Shown piece after piece: positions 32,230 through 45,700 of a stretch of 64,000 bases of DNA. Origin of the DNA: Antedon mediterranea. Taxonomy: Eukaryota; Echinodermata; Crinoidea; Comatulida; Antedonidae. A program made the translations under genes and the position numbers. The notes beneath the pieces were generated by a model. That model made no database searches. It was given only the letters and a program-made list of their open reading frames with translations, and was not told the DNA's origin. The stretch covers positions 32,041,795-32,105,794 of the forward strand of contig NC_092670.1 of the NCBI RefSeq assembly GCF_964355755.1. The letters run 5' to 3'. The first letter of the stretch is position 1; every line of letters begins with the position of its first letter.

Positions 32230-33377
32230 CGCCGTGGCTAAAGATACGGTACCGTATCCTAACTTGCTAAAGGTACGGTAAAATTGCATTACGTCATAAT
32301 CAGCCAATGGGGTGCTGGTACGTGTGTGACGTCATCGTATAAGGGCTTGGGATTTTTTTTCATATCGCAAAAACAGTGATCAACCGGCGGCTTAACATTT
32401 TCTTTATGCTTCATTTATTGCTATTATCCCCGTCGTGTGACAAAAACTAAATGTAGCTTAGGCCTACAGTACGTCTGTTATTATTGATAGGCCAAAACAT
32501 GTTGATTCTGATTCTAGAATTACAGAAATTTACCGTTTCAAAAGAGGCCTACTACGTACTATAACCATGCTACAGTATATCCTATAGCCTAGTCTCGGTA
32601 GGCCTATATGAGTTTGTTTGCCAGGCTGGGGACAGCTGCATGTGTGCGCTGATTTCTGTGACTAAGACCTTGGGCTAGGCCTATTGTCTAAATCATAATA
32701 TTTGAGGGCCCCTTTATTGTCCGCATTTGCTTTGGTTTATGGTCACCATCTGTAAACAAAGTTTATTAAGAAATATATGCCTAAATAGGCCATTTGGAAT
32801 ATAAGTTGTCCATAACGAAACAATGCTTGATAGATAATTTATGACGTGTATTTCTTACAAAATAATCAATTTTTCTTTAGATATTCGATGTCGAAGACTT
32901 CTGATTTTGTGTGTATGCAACGAACTGACGTGCGCGTGCGCAACAGGATCTCATGTGATCTCGAATGATCACCGTAGCGAAATAAAACCCTCATAGTATG
33001 GACAAATTCAGAACTAGACGCAACACAATTTCTAATATTGAATTATAATTCCTTTACTTCTAATTTGGCTATCAACATATTTCTACTACAGTGTATAATG
33101 TTGTATAATGAAATAATATTTGAGATTGAGTACATGTTTTAAACGCTTTATGTAACGTCCACCAACCACATGATCTTGCTCTATTACCGCATCGACGATT
33201 CAACATTGCTAGGTCTAGCCCCGAGGCTGAGTTACAGAATCACCAGCGCACACATCCATGCAGCCTGGCGATAGGCATTCTCTACAGACGCGATGTGAAA
33301 AAAAATTCAAAGTCTTATACGATGACGTCTGATTATGACGTAATGCAATTTTACCGTACCGTATCTTTAGCCATGGC
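32230..33377. mobile_element. TIR DNA transposon, Mutator-like by its flanks
   Basis: The left end GCCGTGGCTAAAGATACGGT and the right end (reverse complement GCCATGGCTAAAGATACGGT) are followed by a matched segment GGTAAAATTGCATTACGTCA on both arms. The left arm carries a ~25-bp extra piece. TATAAAATAA lies at both outer edges (32220-32229, 33378-33387), a 9-10 bp target duplication as for Mutator-like elements. No transposase was found in its 1.1 kb. Confidence 0.65.
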
Positions 33378-33984
33378 TATAAAATAAACGATTGTAACTT
33401 TGAAAGAAAATATTAAATTAAAGGTACTCTACTACTAACATAAAAAATAAATAATATAAATAATAATAAATTACATTAATAAATAAATTAACCGCTAATT
33501 GGTACATCTTCTACCCTGATTCTTTTTAATTAAAAATGTTAAAACGGTTCAAAACGCACCCCATACAAATTAGCACAACAAATTAGACAACAACCTACCA
33601 CCTACACATTTAACATGTATTTATTTACCTAACTTCTATTTGGCAATTTTCATTTTTTTTTTTAATTTGCTATTTATTTGGTGAAAACAAATCGGCGACC
33701 TTTTGCAAAAACAAATTTGACCTTCCTTACTTAGGAGGCCTACTAGTCTAGATAAGATTCGGTATTCTTTTTTTAGTATAAAAAGTACTGTAGTGTAGCC
33801 CTGCCAACGCGGCGGCTGCAGTTTCGCACCACACCGTTATATCTTTGATTTCTCACCTAAAGTTTCCTTTTTCACACTCACAACATAATATTTATGTAAA
33901 ATGTTTATACGATTCGACCACTTACGAAGAAATTTTTTTTAAATAACAATACTTTTCAAAACATTTTAAACGATACTGAACTCG

Positions 33985-34025
33985 CTGTCAACACACTGCG
34001 AAATGTTCGCCATCTTATATTTATC
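33985..34025 (-). promoter_or_regulatory. Candidate promoter / first noncoding exon of the zinc-finger gene
   Basis: On the minus strand, ATAAGATGGCGAACATTTCG carries AAGATGGCG, the YY1 site typical of 5'UTRs of ubiquitously expressed animal genes. An A|GTATCG donor-like site lies about 50 bases further on. It is on the correct strand, 3.4 kb upstream of the coding start, which needs a spliced leader exon. This is an inference. Confidence 0.25.
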
Positions 34026-34740
34026 ACTTATACTTATCACTTGACAGAATGTATGCTTCATTTTCCCCAAAAAATGTAGAAACTATAGAGGGCAATGTTA
34101 TAAAATCGGATTACACATATAGGCCTATTTAGTTTTGAAAGGCAAGAAATGTTTTCAGCTGGCGAAATAGAGGTTAAATTAATATTCCATTATTAGTATT
34201 ATTCATATTAATAGGTCCTATCAAAGAAAATTTTCTCGGTCACTAATCAATACATTCACTAAAACTATTTTCACGCTGCTGTTCTAGCCCGCTACGTCCC
34301 ATTAGAAATACTCAATCAGAAGCTAAAGCAAGCAGCAGTTATAGTTCTAAGGACAGACAGTTTTGTGAAAATGGAAACTCCACTATGATTTATTGATTCC
34401 AGCTGCTACAGTAGACCCAAAAAACGTCTGGGAAAGAGTCTATTATATTATTAGGACATGCCATGCTAAAATTACAAATCCCTAAGCATTTCTGGTATAT
34501 TCACTGTCAGATATTCATTGAATTATTATCGAAACAGTCCATTAAAGTTTGTGTTTGTAATAGGATACTTCACAATTGAAATATCTAGGGTGATGAAGTG
34601 ACCTCCAGATTTGACCTTAGCAATAAAATTAACTAAAGTGACAGAAATTGAGTATTCACTTCTGTAACAAAAAAATAATATTTATTCACATATAAAAAAA
34701 GAAAAGAAACCCAAAAACCATTGTCTGACAGACAATTTAA

Positions 34741-36830
34741 AGGGGGATTCTGGGTTTAAAATTGCTTTTAAATATCGTTTATTTATTAAAGATGTATTGT
34801 CCCTTTGACTAATTCCAAAAAAATAAAAAATAAAAGATTTCGAAAAAAGGTGGGTCATTTTGAAGTATCATAATAGTTATTAACTATCACCAAAAATTTT
34901 TCGAAAAAAAAAACATTTAAGTGAAATACAGACGTTTTTTTGTTAAAAAAAATAACGTTGACTTCCAGTCAAAGTTTTCAATCAAAACATATCCCATAAT
35001 GAAACGCGCTTGTTTGGCTACTCTGTATGCATAATCATAAAACTTCCTCATGATCTGTGTGAAAATACCTTCTTAACCGTGACGAGTTGTAAACAATCCT
35101 AATTTAGCATATGCATAATGCGTACTCATGGTTTGAAATCTTTGTTTACTTTCGCTCGTGACGATTTTCCAGATGAAATGTAATCAAACTAATTTATCTG
35201 TTAATTACGTAAACTTGTTGTTTTTGGCTCAAATTTCGACTTAAAGTGAATAACTTTAATATTACTTTGATATGGCCACTTTAAATTTAGAATATTTTGA
35301 CCTTAATTTTTTTGTGTTTCAAGGGACAATACATCTTTAAATAAAAAATATTATAACAATATAGACATGTCAGAATGAAGAAATAATAACGAGAAATTAA
35401 AAAAATAAAATTTCATATACATTTTAGGGTAAATTCATGGAAAGTCTGTTTTTCAGCAGCTTAGGGAAGCTCATTAATATTCATGAGATATTCACAAAAT
35501 CACGTCATCAGTGGATTCCAAACTCGCGACGTCATGTACTGTACGTTGTGTTTGTCAACTAATTTACATCTTTCAATCTTCCCTGTCAAACGAGGACCAC
35601 CCGATCATTGTGAAATACATTATTTGTAGATTTTCTAAGCTAGGCCTAAAGCGTAATAATAACAGTAGTAGCAGCATATATTTATTTGACATTTAATAAA
35701 ATACAAAATTTAGTACAGATTACGGAGTCATAAATTATTATTATTAGTATTATCGGCTTCACGTACTAGGCTAGGCCTAGCCTAAATCATTTTGACTAGG
35801 GATTAAAACGCTAAAACATTGGGACCCATCATGGGCCTAGCTAGCGTACTACTAAACGATTGGCCCATAAATAACAAAACTCAGTGGATTCCAAACCCAT
35901 CCTATCAACCATACTCCTAAACAATCTAAACCTAAAACATTCTACAAAATCGGCTGTAAATATCGCCGTCCGCACGTATGGTGTCCCGATCGTCTAAGTA
36001 GGCCTAAAATAGGCCTAGTTTACTCTCCAAAAAAGCGGATATACTACTGCATCAAGCAAGTAGACCAGGTAGTAGGAAGGAGACCCGGCCCAGTTAAAAA
36101 TTGAGCTAGCTAGTGTGTAGTAGACCCTATGCGAATTGATACTACCAGGCCTTTTACTAGGCTACACTTCTTAAAATTAGCAATACTTATGTTTACAAAT
36201 ATTCCACTCTCTCATTCGAGCTATATTATCTATACCATTCCGGTAGGTCGAGTCGACCTTCAATCAAATACTGTACATCGTTCATGTTGTAATTATAGAC
36301 GGGGTATACTCGACCCGACCAGTTTGGTATTGTATACTGTATCTGCTTATCACGTGACGATGCCAGGCATGGGCAGGTAGAGCACGTGTATCGTCGTCTC
36401 GCTCTCCTCGCTCTCTCAGCAGGAATGTATACGTTACGCTTCATTGATTTTGAAGGCTTTCCCTAAGTCAGTGCGAAAATCGGCAAACGTAAAGTGCAAA
36501 CATATCTAATTTTTCACTGTTTTGATGAATTTTCATAGAACATTTACTTTATAAATGGGAAGACCGACTAAAATTACATCAGATAAGTATAATTTTACAA
36601 AAGTAATTGATATGGTTAATGATAACGAGTCGTCGGAAGATTGACCATTTCACGAATTTCCTATTCTGTAACACAGTGTCATATCGCCGTAGCTGCACTT
36701 GTAATCTGGCCTCATTTCACAGCCTTCGTTCTGCTTCACTGGGCGCTTATATAAATTGAAACTTTTACCGTTCAAGAGACAAACAAATATATTTTACATT
36801 TTTTACTATTCATTTTAAACCCGGAACCCC
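34741..36830. mobile_element. Non-autonomous TTAA-flanked DNA transposon (Kolobok-like), 2.1 kb
   Basis: The left end AGGGGGATTCTGGGTTTAAA and the right end (reverse complement AGGGGGTTCCGGGTTTAAAA) are inverted repeats. TTAA flanks both (34737-34740, 36831-36834). A TTAA target duplication with AGGGG termini is typical of Kolobok; piggyBac also uses TTAA but normally has CCC termini. No transposase frame is evident. It holds a second TTAA element inside. Confidence 0.65.
34790..35336. mobile_element. Nested TTAA-flanked MITE, 547 bp
   Basis: AGATGTATTGTCCCTTTGA at the left and TCAAGGGACAATACATCT at the right, each bordered by TTAA. It sits wholly inside the larger TTAA element, so it inserted later. 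A related single end occurs near 38339. Confidence 0.7.
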
Positions 36831-38188
36831 CTTTAAGTATTTGTTTGTTGCTTTAAATTACATTTTTTTCAGGTAAAATAACTATTATGTGACAATAAAA
36901 TGACACATTCAAAAACAGTTGAAATAAAAAATATTTTTCAATAAGCGAGCAGCGTTTTTTGTAAGAAATATTTCTTGTTTAATAGTGAGATAGCAATATT
37001 TGCTATGATCATGGATTAATCCATGCTGTGTACACTGTGTTTTACATATTGAAATTGAAATACGGTTTATGATTTTTAAAACTATGAATTGTTTTTTAAA
37101 AAATAAAATGTTTTTTGTACGGATTCATATATCGTCGCCGTTTTGATATGTACAGCTGGTTCTTTATAAAAACCACTCTCTGCAGTTTAAAAATAAAAAC
37201 AGAAAATAAAACATACATTGATTTCTGGCAATTTTCTGATTCTAAAATGGCCACAGTTATATCGAAGTATTCGAGGAAAAGGAGCTGTTTTGAAAGGCAT
37301 TTTTTATTGTGATAAGGTAATTTAAAGGTGGTTAAATCATGGGAACATGTTAATTAATGGCCCAAAATTGTATGATGTGGGTGTGTGAACAAAATTAGGT
37401 GAGAAATCGAAGATAATAACAGTGTGGTGCGAAACTGCAGTAGCGCCCTACTAACTACTAGTAGAGAGAGGAGGCTAGGCCTGTACTAATAGTAAGCAAT
37501 CTTCCCTTGTTGGCGCCTCTACTGTGACTCAGGGAAAATTTTCATTTAAACATTTTGTTTAGCAATATTGCTAATCAAACTGATTTTTAAGTCGAGAAAC
37601 ATAGTTTTGTATAGTATTTTTTGCTACACAATTTTCAAAATGTGTAGCAATAAGGTTGTTTTGTATAGCTTTTTGCTATGCTACACTGGCGAAAATGTTC
37701 CCTGTGACTATGTAGACCTGTAGCTTGACCGGCTAGGCCGCTCTTCCTCTAGGTCTAGTAAGCTAGCCTGGGCCTAGATAGTAGTAGTCTAGGCCTTATT
37801 CTCTAATCTTACTCCATCCACCCACCAGGCTAGGACAATCCTCTGACTCATCACACACGATGCGCACCACCAATTATATTGTTTCTGCATTTATGTTTTA
37901 AATAATACTAAATGTGTTTTACCTGTTACACAGATACTAAGCCAAAGTCTAATCGTGACTACACATAATATACAGTTAGTTTTCTTGATTGAAGAAAGAT
38001 AATTATGAATCATACAAAAAAGACGCCGACGATGATCGCAAAAGATGCATAACATGTGTTTAAATCCGGGATATCGTTGCTCTCTGCGCGCATGCGTATT
38101 TTAAGAAAAACATTGAGGGCTCCCTTCTAGTTTATTTTTTTGTGTGTGAATCATACTAATGGTAATTACAACCAACTCCTTTCAGGTA

Positions 38189-38261
38189 GCCTCCTTGGCG
38201 CAGTCGGCAGCGCGTCAGTCTCATAATCTGAAGGTCGTGAGTTCGAGCCTCACAGGGGGCA
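38189..38261 (+). tRNA. tRNA-Met (CAU anticodon), elongator type
   Basis: 73 nt. Acceptor arm GCCTCCT pairs with AGGGGGC, with discriminator A at 38261. The A box is TGGCGCAGTCGG, the anticodon loop CTCATAA carries CAT, and the B box is GTTCGAGCC. A run of T begins at 38264 (Pol III terminator). The order and sequence closely match animal elongator tRNA-Met rather than the initiator. No intron is present. CCA is not part of the gene in eukaryotes; the ACC after the acceptor stem is incidental. Confidence 0.95.
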
Positions 38262-39593
38262 CCATTTTTTTTTTTTTTAAACTTTCATGTGTTTTAATAA
38301 TTAAATAATATTAATAATAATTTACTCTTTTTTATAATAAAGATGTATTGTCCATAAAAAAACATGAAGATAAATGAAGTCAGCCTTTTTATTGTTAATG
38401 ACCACTTCCATCCAAAGAAAACAACAATGTTTTCACTCATAAAACGACAAAATAAAGATTGTTGCGATGCAATGTTGCGTAACCAATAGAATCAACTGGG
38501 GTTTTTCTAGTATGCTTGGAGTGTGATAACGTGACATTTTTCACTATCACACTACTGGCATGGCGATAAGGCTAGTAGTTCCACCAGAAAAAAAAAAACA
38601 AAATATTTAAAGAGTATTAGTAAAAAGGTTCATCTGGATCTCTGTATAGTATTCAAATATTTTTTTCTTTTGGATCATCCAAAGGAAAAAATTATTTGAA
38701 TAATTTCAAGAGTAGTCAACAAAATAAATAATAATGAATAAATACATAAAGGACATGGCAACACGAGGACAGAAGGGACGCTGGATAAAAAAGTTAAAAC
38801 TTGAGTTAGAGAGAGACTAAAAATGCTTCCACTTGGATAGGTTAGTTTTTGATGACGAAATCTCCTTTACCATTAAAAAAAAATAATTTGTTTTTAATAA
38901 TACAAAAACTAGTGACGCAATTGTATGTACTCGCCGTTATTGAGATGGTTATTATACTATATTCCACATACCGATATGTGGTTTTTGTTTTTGATTTGAT
39001 CTGATCATCTGAGATTGCTTCCCCACCCCACGGACTTGCCGATATTTTTTAGTAAGTAAATGTGACGTGCATAATTTCTTTTGACAAACAAATAGCAAAT
39101 TGACGTGACAAAACTAAATTACTACTTCTAATGTTTATTTGTTTTACTTTTCTGTCACGGGGCTAAATAATTAGCAGTTAACATACTTTGGCCTTAAAAG
39201 TAGTGGCTTGTTTTTTTCGGGACACCTACACAAGATGATCGTTTATATTAAACAATATATATTTTAGTAAATATACTATCAATTATACAATAAGATAAAA
39301 TTAATATTCCATATGAATTGGCTATTATTAGACTAGAATAGGTCTATATAAATCATCGTATAACAGGCCTCTTATTCTATCGTTGTCGGGTTATAAATTG
39401 GTTGAGAGGTTTGCCCTTTCATGTATATAATAATGTCTGCGTGTTGACTTTTTAAATACTTTTCGCCTTGTTTGCCGGTGCGATTTCCGTTCTCTTATTC
39501 AATAGTTAAAAATACACTGAAGCAAAATTAAGTCTTTGCAGCGTGAGACAGACCAATACAGATGTATGCACCGTCGGTTCTATGCCTACTTCC

Positions 39594-39708
39594 TTATATT
39601 GAAATTCCATTTGGTATGTTATCGGGATGGAGATTGTTGTAGGGAAATTCTCTGGTAGCATTTCTTTTATCAATCGTAGTTGCTGCACTTCTGAGGTCCC
39701 TTCGGAAT
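39594..39708 (-). CDS. Lipoxygenase last exon with C-terminal isoleucine
   Basis: After CTTTTAG it encodes FRRDLRSAATTIDKRN and ends PDNIPNGISI plus TAA. The terminal Ile carboxylate is the fifth iron ligand in active LOXs and is preserved. It is joined in phase 2 to the exon ending at 42420 across a 2.7-kb intron. Confidence 0.9.
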
Positions 39709-42700
39709 CTAAAAGAACAAAAGGTGTTTACCATTATGGAAACTTTTCGACATGGCACCATGGCAAGAACATTGCTCACGCATGGGTAATTACCAATCGA
39801 AATTGTGATAGGTTTCGCTACTTTAGAAGTGGGGAACGATCATTTCTCTTTTAAGTATGCCCTCACATTTGATATCACACGCCATGCAATCGAAGCCTGA
39901 ATCTAAGAAAACAGAAATGGTTCCATTCAAGACTATTTTATTACGCACGGAATTGAGGTTATAGTATGGAGAGCTGAAACATTTTTGTTTAAAGTGTATG
40001 GGCTTTGATTGTTGAGTAAAGATAGCGTACATGAGCTCGATTCCAGGGGTGGCGCCAGGATCTTCCCGACGCGGGGGCTACATTCCCCGACGAGGGGGCT
40101 ATGCGAGCGAAGCGAGCATCACAAGGCTGGGGGACAGGGGGCCGCCAAGGGCCCCCGGTGGGGGTCCAGGGGGAGAAGCCCCGGGAGCAACGCGTTCTAG
40201 CGTCATTTGAGGTCATTTTAACCAGATTTAGTGTAGCCATTTTTTCCATTTTTTATAATGCATAAATAAAATACTGCGTGCAAAAAAACGATGCGCGATG
40301 ACTGTTTCAATCCATATTTTTTCAATTTAAAAAATAAAAGTTCAAAGAAAATTTAGAAAAATAGAGTTGGAGGTCCTGGAAATTGGACTTATTATACTTC
40401 AAAACATGAAACAAAATATATAAGTCCCTATCATGGTTGTGACTGAGCTAAGAAATGTTTGAAAAATAGAGATGTTAGGTCCCGGAAAATGCACTTCTTG
40501 TACTTCGAAATATGACCAGCTTTATTGTTGGGGCTGAGCTAAGAAAATGTTTAAAACTAGAGCTGCAGGTCTTCAAAAAATTGCATTTTATACTTTGGAA
40601 ACATCAGGCCCAGAGGCTTAAAAAAACGCAAGCGTAGACCTTTTTCAGTCGGGGAAATAAGTGTATTCCTCCCAAGTGTATGCCTGCGTACCATCTGGAC
40701 TTCCGAGTGGTGAGAAATTCATGACATACAGCACATTGAAAATTTAATAACTTAGCTATAATAAGATGTTGGCTAAGCGAAAATGTTATGTTTTTTTGTT
40801 TAGTAATGGATGAAATATTTATTCTAGGTGCCCCACGGTACAGAAGGTTACTTGTAAATTAAAAAATTGGTGAACATACGAACAATTAACATAATTCGTT
40901 TATTGCTGTAGTAGTGTATACGTCGACACAGTACACGACGTAACCGTCGGTAAACTTCGCCTGGAAAATAACTACAGTACACATTTTGGTCCCTGGATGG
41001 AACATGATATCACCAGGGAGTTGTTCTAATAACAACTCCCTGATATCACGACCCAACGTTGAACGATTCGTACAAAGGGATACCGCCAGACAAGTGCGTA
41101 CCTATAGCTATTGTTTAGTAGTAAGTTAGATCGCTGGCAATAATGAATGCATATAAAGTTCATAATATCACTCTGACGTACTCTCACGGTCAATGAAACG
41201 TCGAGGTTTTCTAGGCGCTGAAAGCTACGAAGTGAACGCGAACGAATTATATTCCCCGACAAAAAGTACCCGAACCGTCGGTAAACTTCGCCTGGAAAAT
41301 AACTACATTACACATTTTGGTCCCTGGATGGAACTTGATATCACGCGTCTCGACCCAACGTTGAACGATTCGTACAAAGGGATACCGCCAGACAAGTGCG
41401 TACCTAGCTAATGTTTAGTAGTAAGTTAGATCGCTGGCAATAATGAATGCATATAAATTGCATAATAGCACTCTGACGTACTCTCACGGTCAATGAGACG
41501 TCGCGGTTTTCTAGGCGCTGAAGCTACCAAGTGAACGCGAACGTTTTTTACTGTATATTATATTCCCCGACAAAAAGTACCCGTGTTCCCTTCGGTAACC
41601 GTCGGTAAACTTCGCCTGGAAAATAACTACATTACACATTTTGGTCCCTGGATGGAACATGATATCACGCGTCTCGACCCAACGGTGAACGATTCGTACA
41701 AAGGGATACCGCCAAACAAGTGCGTACTAGCTATTGTTTAGTAGTTAGATCTCTGGCAATAATGAATGCATAAAAGTTCCCTCTGACGTACTCTCACGGT
41801 CAATGGAACGTCGTGGTTTTCTAGGCGCTGAAGCTATATGAAGTGAACGCGAACGTTTTTTACTGTATGTTATATTCCCCGACAAAAAGTACCCGTGTTC
41901 CCCGACGGGGGGGCTAGGCTCCCCGACGAGGGGGCTAGAGCCCCCGTAGCCCCCCCGCTGGCGCCACCACTGCTCGATTCACTATAAAATGGTATAATGA
42001 GCCCTCATTGTAGACCTGCTCAACGTTAACACATTGCGTAAGCGCAACGCAAGTGATTTGTTGACCAATCACAAGCGATGGATTACTGTCAATGGTCAAA
42101 TTACGTATGTGTGTGCCTACGACGTCCCTTCGTTGAGTCAAAGCGGCGGAATCAAGCATAAAGCTACATTCATTTTATTTGTTTTACAGACGAAAGATGG
42201 TACCGTTCAATTCTTTGATGTTCTATTTTATACAGCGCCGTCTTCCGCCGTTCCATGAAACGGATCAAGTATGAATTTAGCTTTATAAGCATTTTTTTCT
42301 TAGCTTAGGCTTATTTATTCTTCAGTTTTTATTGCAAGAAAATTAGAATAGAAACCAGAAATATTAGTAATGTTGTTATTTAGATAAATGTTTAGGATGA
42401 ATTAAATTGCTGTTCTTACTGTTGTAAAGCTTCGCAACATTCTTCACTGTATAACCACGTGCTTTCAAATTCACCAAGTTTACTTTTACTTATTAAACTC
42501 CATAGTTTGACAACAGCAAGCATTCCAAGCATCTTGTTCTTTTCTGGTAATGCCGCCATTAAATCAGATTCTGTCCGTTCAGACTATAGATGAAAATAAT
42601 AATTATTTATTTGAGTGAATCGTCGGCAGACGTAGGCCTATTTTATTTTATTCAATACACAGCCAAGATATACAAACAACTTCCGACAGGCAGAGAGTAA

Positions 42701-45700
42701 GCCTACCCTGTACAAAACTGTTGACACCAAACAGCTTTTACCATTTTAGATCTAAAAACGGTTACAATTGAACATTGAAATTTGGATGTTTGAAATAAAT
42801 CTCTCTTTGTGACGTCTAGGCCTACTCGTCATCATCCATTTTATAACTTCAAAACAAGGATATTTATACAGTAAGCCTACCTTGTCCATAGGCGGATCTC
42901 CCCTCAGCAGGGTTGGGTAGGCTGGTGGATAGGCGTATGATTCGTAAATGTTATGTTGTGATGATGCATATCCAGCACTAGCTATGTAGATTATCACTGT
43001 GAACATTTCAATAACCTGTTCACGAGATTCGAACCCATCATTTCCTGGTAAACCCTGTTAAGAAAATATTACCGTTTTAGTACAATGAGTGAATTTACTA
43101 CAAAACGATATCCTCGTCATCTAGCTTGAACGGGTTAATACCATTGATGAGGACCACCTCTCAACCCTCCCGATAATAGAAAAAAGTCAGATTGTTCGAG
43201 GAGAGTCATCTCACGCTCTACCGCTAAAATTCAGATTCTCCCAATGGAAAAATAAAAAATAAAACAAAACTTCAGATTATAATTGTAACTACTGTACTCT
43301 AGATAGAGAAACAGAATACACGTATCAGTCCCTAAGATATTTATAATCAATTCATGCATTGTTTAATCAGAGAAGAGTAAAATTACGCTTGTACACTTGC
43401 CCAGGTTTCATAAGTGAATAAGTTGGCACCATATTCTCCGGGTTCGCACGTCTGACATACGTACCCATGTTTACGCATTGTCCCGTGTATAATAAATAAC
43501 AAATACTGTATTTAGTAAAGTGTGGTTCCCACTAGCGACGCAACACAAAGACGTAACGCAACGCAAGTGAATTGACCAATCACAAGCGATGGCTTATTCG
43601 CTTGCGATAGCTAACTGTCTATAACTTCGCTTGTCATTGGTTAAAACGCTTGCGTTGCGTTTACGTCTTTGCGTTACGTTCTAATGGAAACCAAGCTTTA
43701 GAAGCAACAAACCATTCAGATTTATAAAGGAATATATCATTTAGGCCTACAATAACATTATTTTCTTTACCGGTATCGCACATCCACCAGCATCTACGTT
43801 CTTCGACAGAGTGCTTCGAAAGCCATGCAATTCAAAGTCATTTTCAACCTGATCGTCTGTCTCTAAAATATGATAAAATCACGTATATAGGCTTAATATT
43901 CGTTAAGAATTACTTTTTGATGATCAAAAACATATTTGAAAAACAAGTTTTACGAAATTGTTCTCAACGTGCACGAAACTGTTTTGAACAACTTTTCAAG
44001 AAGAAAATGTAAGTAAGAAATCCTTAAATAAAACCTAAAGAACTTTTAAAACTCTAACGACATTCTTTTCTTTTCCTTTAAGCTACCGGTACAATGTTTA
44101 TCACTCCCAAATGTTAATGGTATATAGGCTTTTAAACATATTTAAAATTAATTGAATTACCAAACAATGGAAATACTATAAGAATACGCACAAACCAATG
44201 CTGTCGATTTGCGCGAATAAATTGCCAGTGGAAAACAGGCTTAAGGTTGTCAATTACTATTGGCCTTTACGTTTTGCCAGATATAAAAAACAGCTACGCT
44301 CAAGAATAGTGTGAACGGCCGGTCATGATATAGCCTACTAATAGAGGTGGACTAAATCAAGGCTTACTGTAATACGCGTTGACAACAGTCGCTACATATT
44401 TCTTAATGGCGTTCCATATGAGTAGACCGTCGTCCCTGTAGTGAAAATTTGGCAGGACGTCCTCATCAAACACTCCGCGTGCTTTCAAGTTTGTAGGGAG
44501 TACTTCTGTGGTTTGAACTGTTCGAGTTTTACAATCGTTTCGGACAATTTTGAAGGAGCCTTCGCAGCCCATCTTGAAGAAGGAATCGAATGTACCATTA
44601 CTTCCAATCAGTTTGTTAATAACTTGGCTGAATGTAAAGATACAAAATAAATCTCAAACAATTTGTTACAGGAACTTATCTTTTGAGTAAAAACTATAAA
44701 GTCAGGTTTGCGGTGTATAGGTTCACACCATGTGTTTCCAAAAGGAAGTTTGGAATGTTTCGACGTTTCCGTTGATATTAATTACATAACCACGAAGAGT
44801 AAAGGCACACACATGGTATACCGCAAACCTGGCTTTACGAATGGTTATACGACATGTAAAATAAATAACTAGTAGGCCTAGGCCATAAAGCCAAATTTGC
44901 AGTACACTCTTTTCAAAAAGGAAGTCACAGTATGTGTGTGTACCGCAAACCCGGATTTAATATTATAACATTGCTCATCATGCAACATTAGATTCTTAAA
45001 GTACGTGTTTTCCAAATTGTGGCTTAAATAATGAGCGGATAACACCATGAAAGAGTGATTTAACTTCACTTTTTCTTGTCAGCACTGTAGAGCCACACGA
45101 ATTCAGAAATCAACTTTAGTTCCCATGTCAAAATAAAACCTCTTTTAAAAGACAATAGATGAACAATATTGTCTATTGTGTTATTTATTTAGCGCCGCGG
45201 CAAGAAGAAAGTTTCCATTATAAGGACAAGATATCTTTCGTATGAGAAAATACACCATCTCGTTCGTCTTTCTTGGCTGTCAATTTTATAACAATAACAA
45301 AAAAGATGTTTGTGTCAAACACCAGTAAGATGTTTGTATCAAACACCCGTAGGCCTACATACCTATTGGTAGCCATTACATCCTGTAAATGAGGAGCAAG
45401 CAACCTGTGGAGAGGATGAGAAAGAGAAAGATGTCTGTGCATCGTAACAGCCACTGACTCCAAGATGAAGTAGATAAAGCAGTAAGTCGAAGACTGGTGG
45501 TAAGAAACGTCTGCTAAATTGAACCACATCTTGGCTAACTTCCATGTGTATTCCGGGTCATTCGGCAAGAAAACCTGTCAATTCGATAGAATAATGTATT
45601 AATATTCTATTTATTTTGTTACTATTTTTTATTTTTTATAACCAAAATAGTTTGACTAACAAATTTTTTTTCATTTCTTTTCGCTTTATTTTGTAAAATT

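Larger units (their letters stand above)
33815..37440. repeat. Long-range inverted repeat pair (arms 33815-33857 and 37397-37440)
   Basis: GCTGCAGTTTCGCACCACAC ... GATTTCTCACCT on the left is mirrored by AGGTGAGAAATCGAAGATAA ... GTGTGGTGCGAAACTGCAG on the right. The 3.5 kb between holds the TTAA elements. It may be the ends of a larger transposon or two copies in opposite orientation. Confidence 0.55.
30605..39593. other. Intergenic region between the zinc-finger and lipoxygenase genes
   Basis: About 9 kb without a convincing protein gene. It contains the probable 5' end of the zinc-finger gene, a Mutator-like TIR element, nested TTAA elements, an inverted repeat pair, and one tRNA gene. The remaining stretches (for example 36900-38150 and 38300-39500) show only AT-rich unique sequence. 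Confidence 0.6.

Noticed and set aside
39823-40032. Minus-strand frame with VLNGTISVFLDSGFD resembling a retropepsin active site
   Set aside because: Only a short D-S-G match. No further protease or retroelement sequence follows; it lies in the last lipoxygenase intron, and the neighbouring coding sequence is the LOX C-terminus.
41955-42258. + frame of 74 codons beside the hAT element
   Set aside because: It overlaps a fragment of the GACCAATCACAAGCGATGG MITE and shows no domain.
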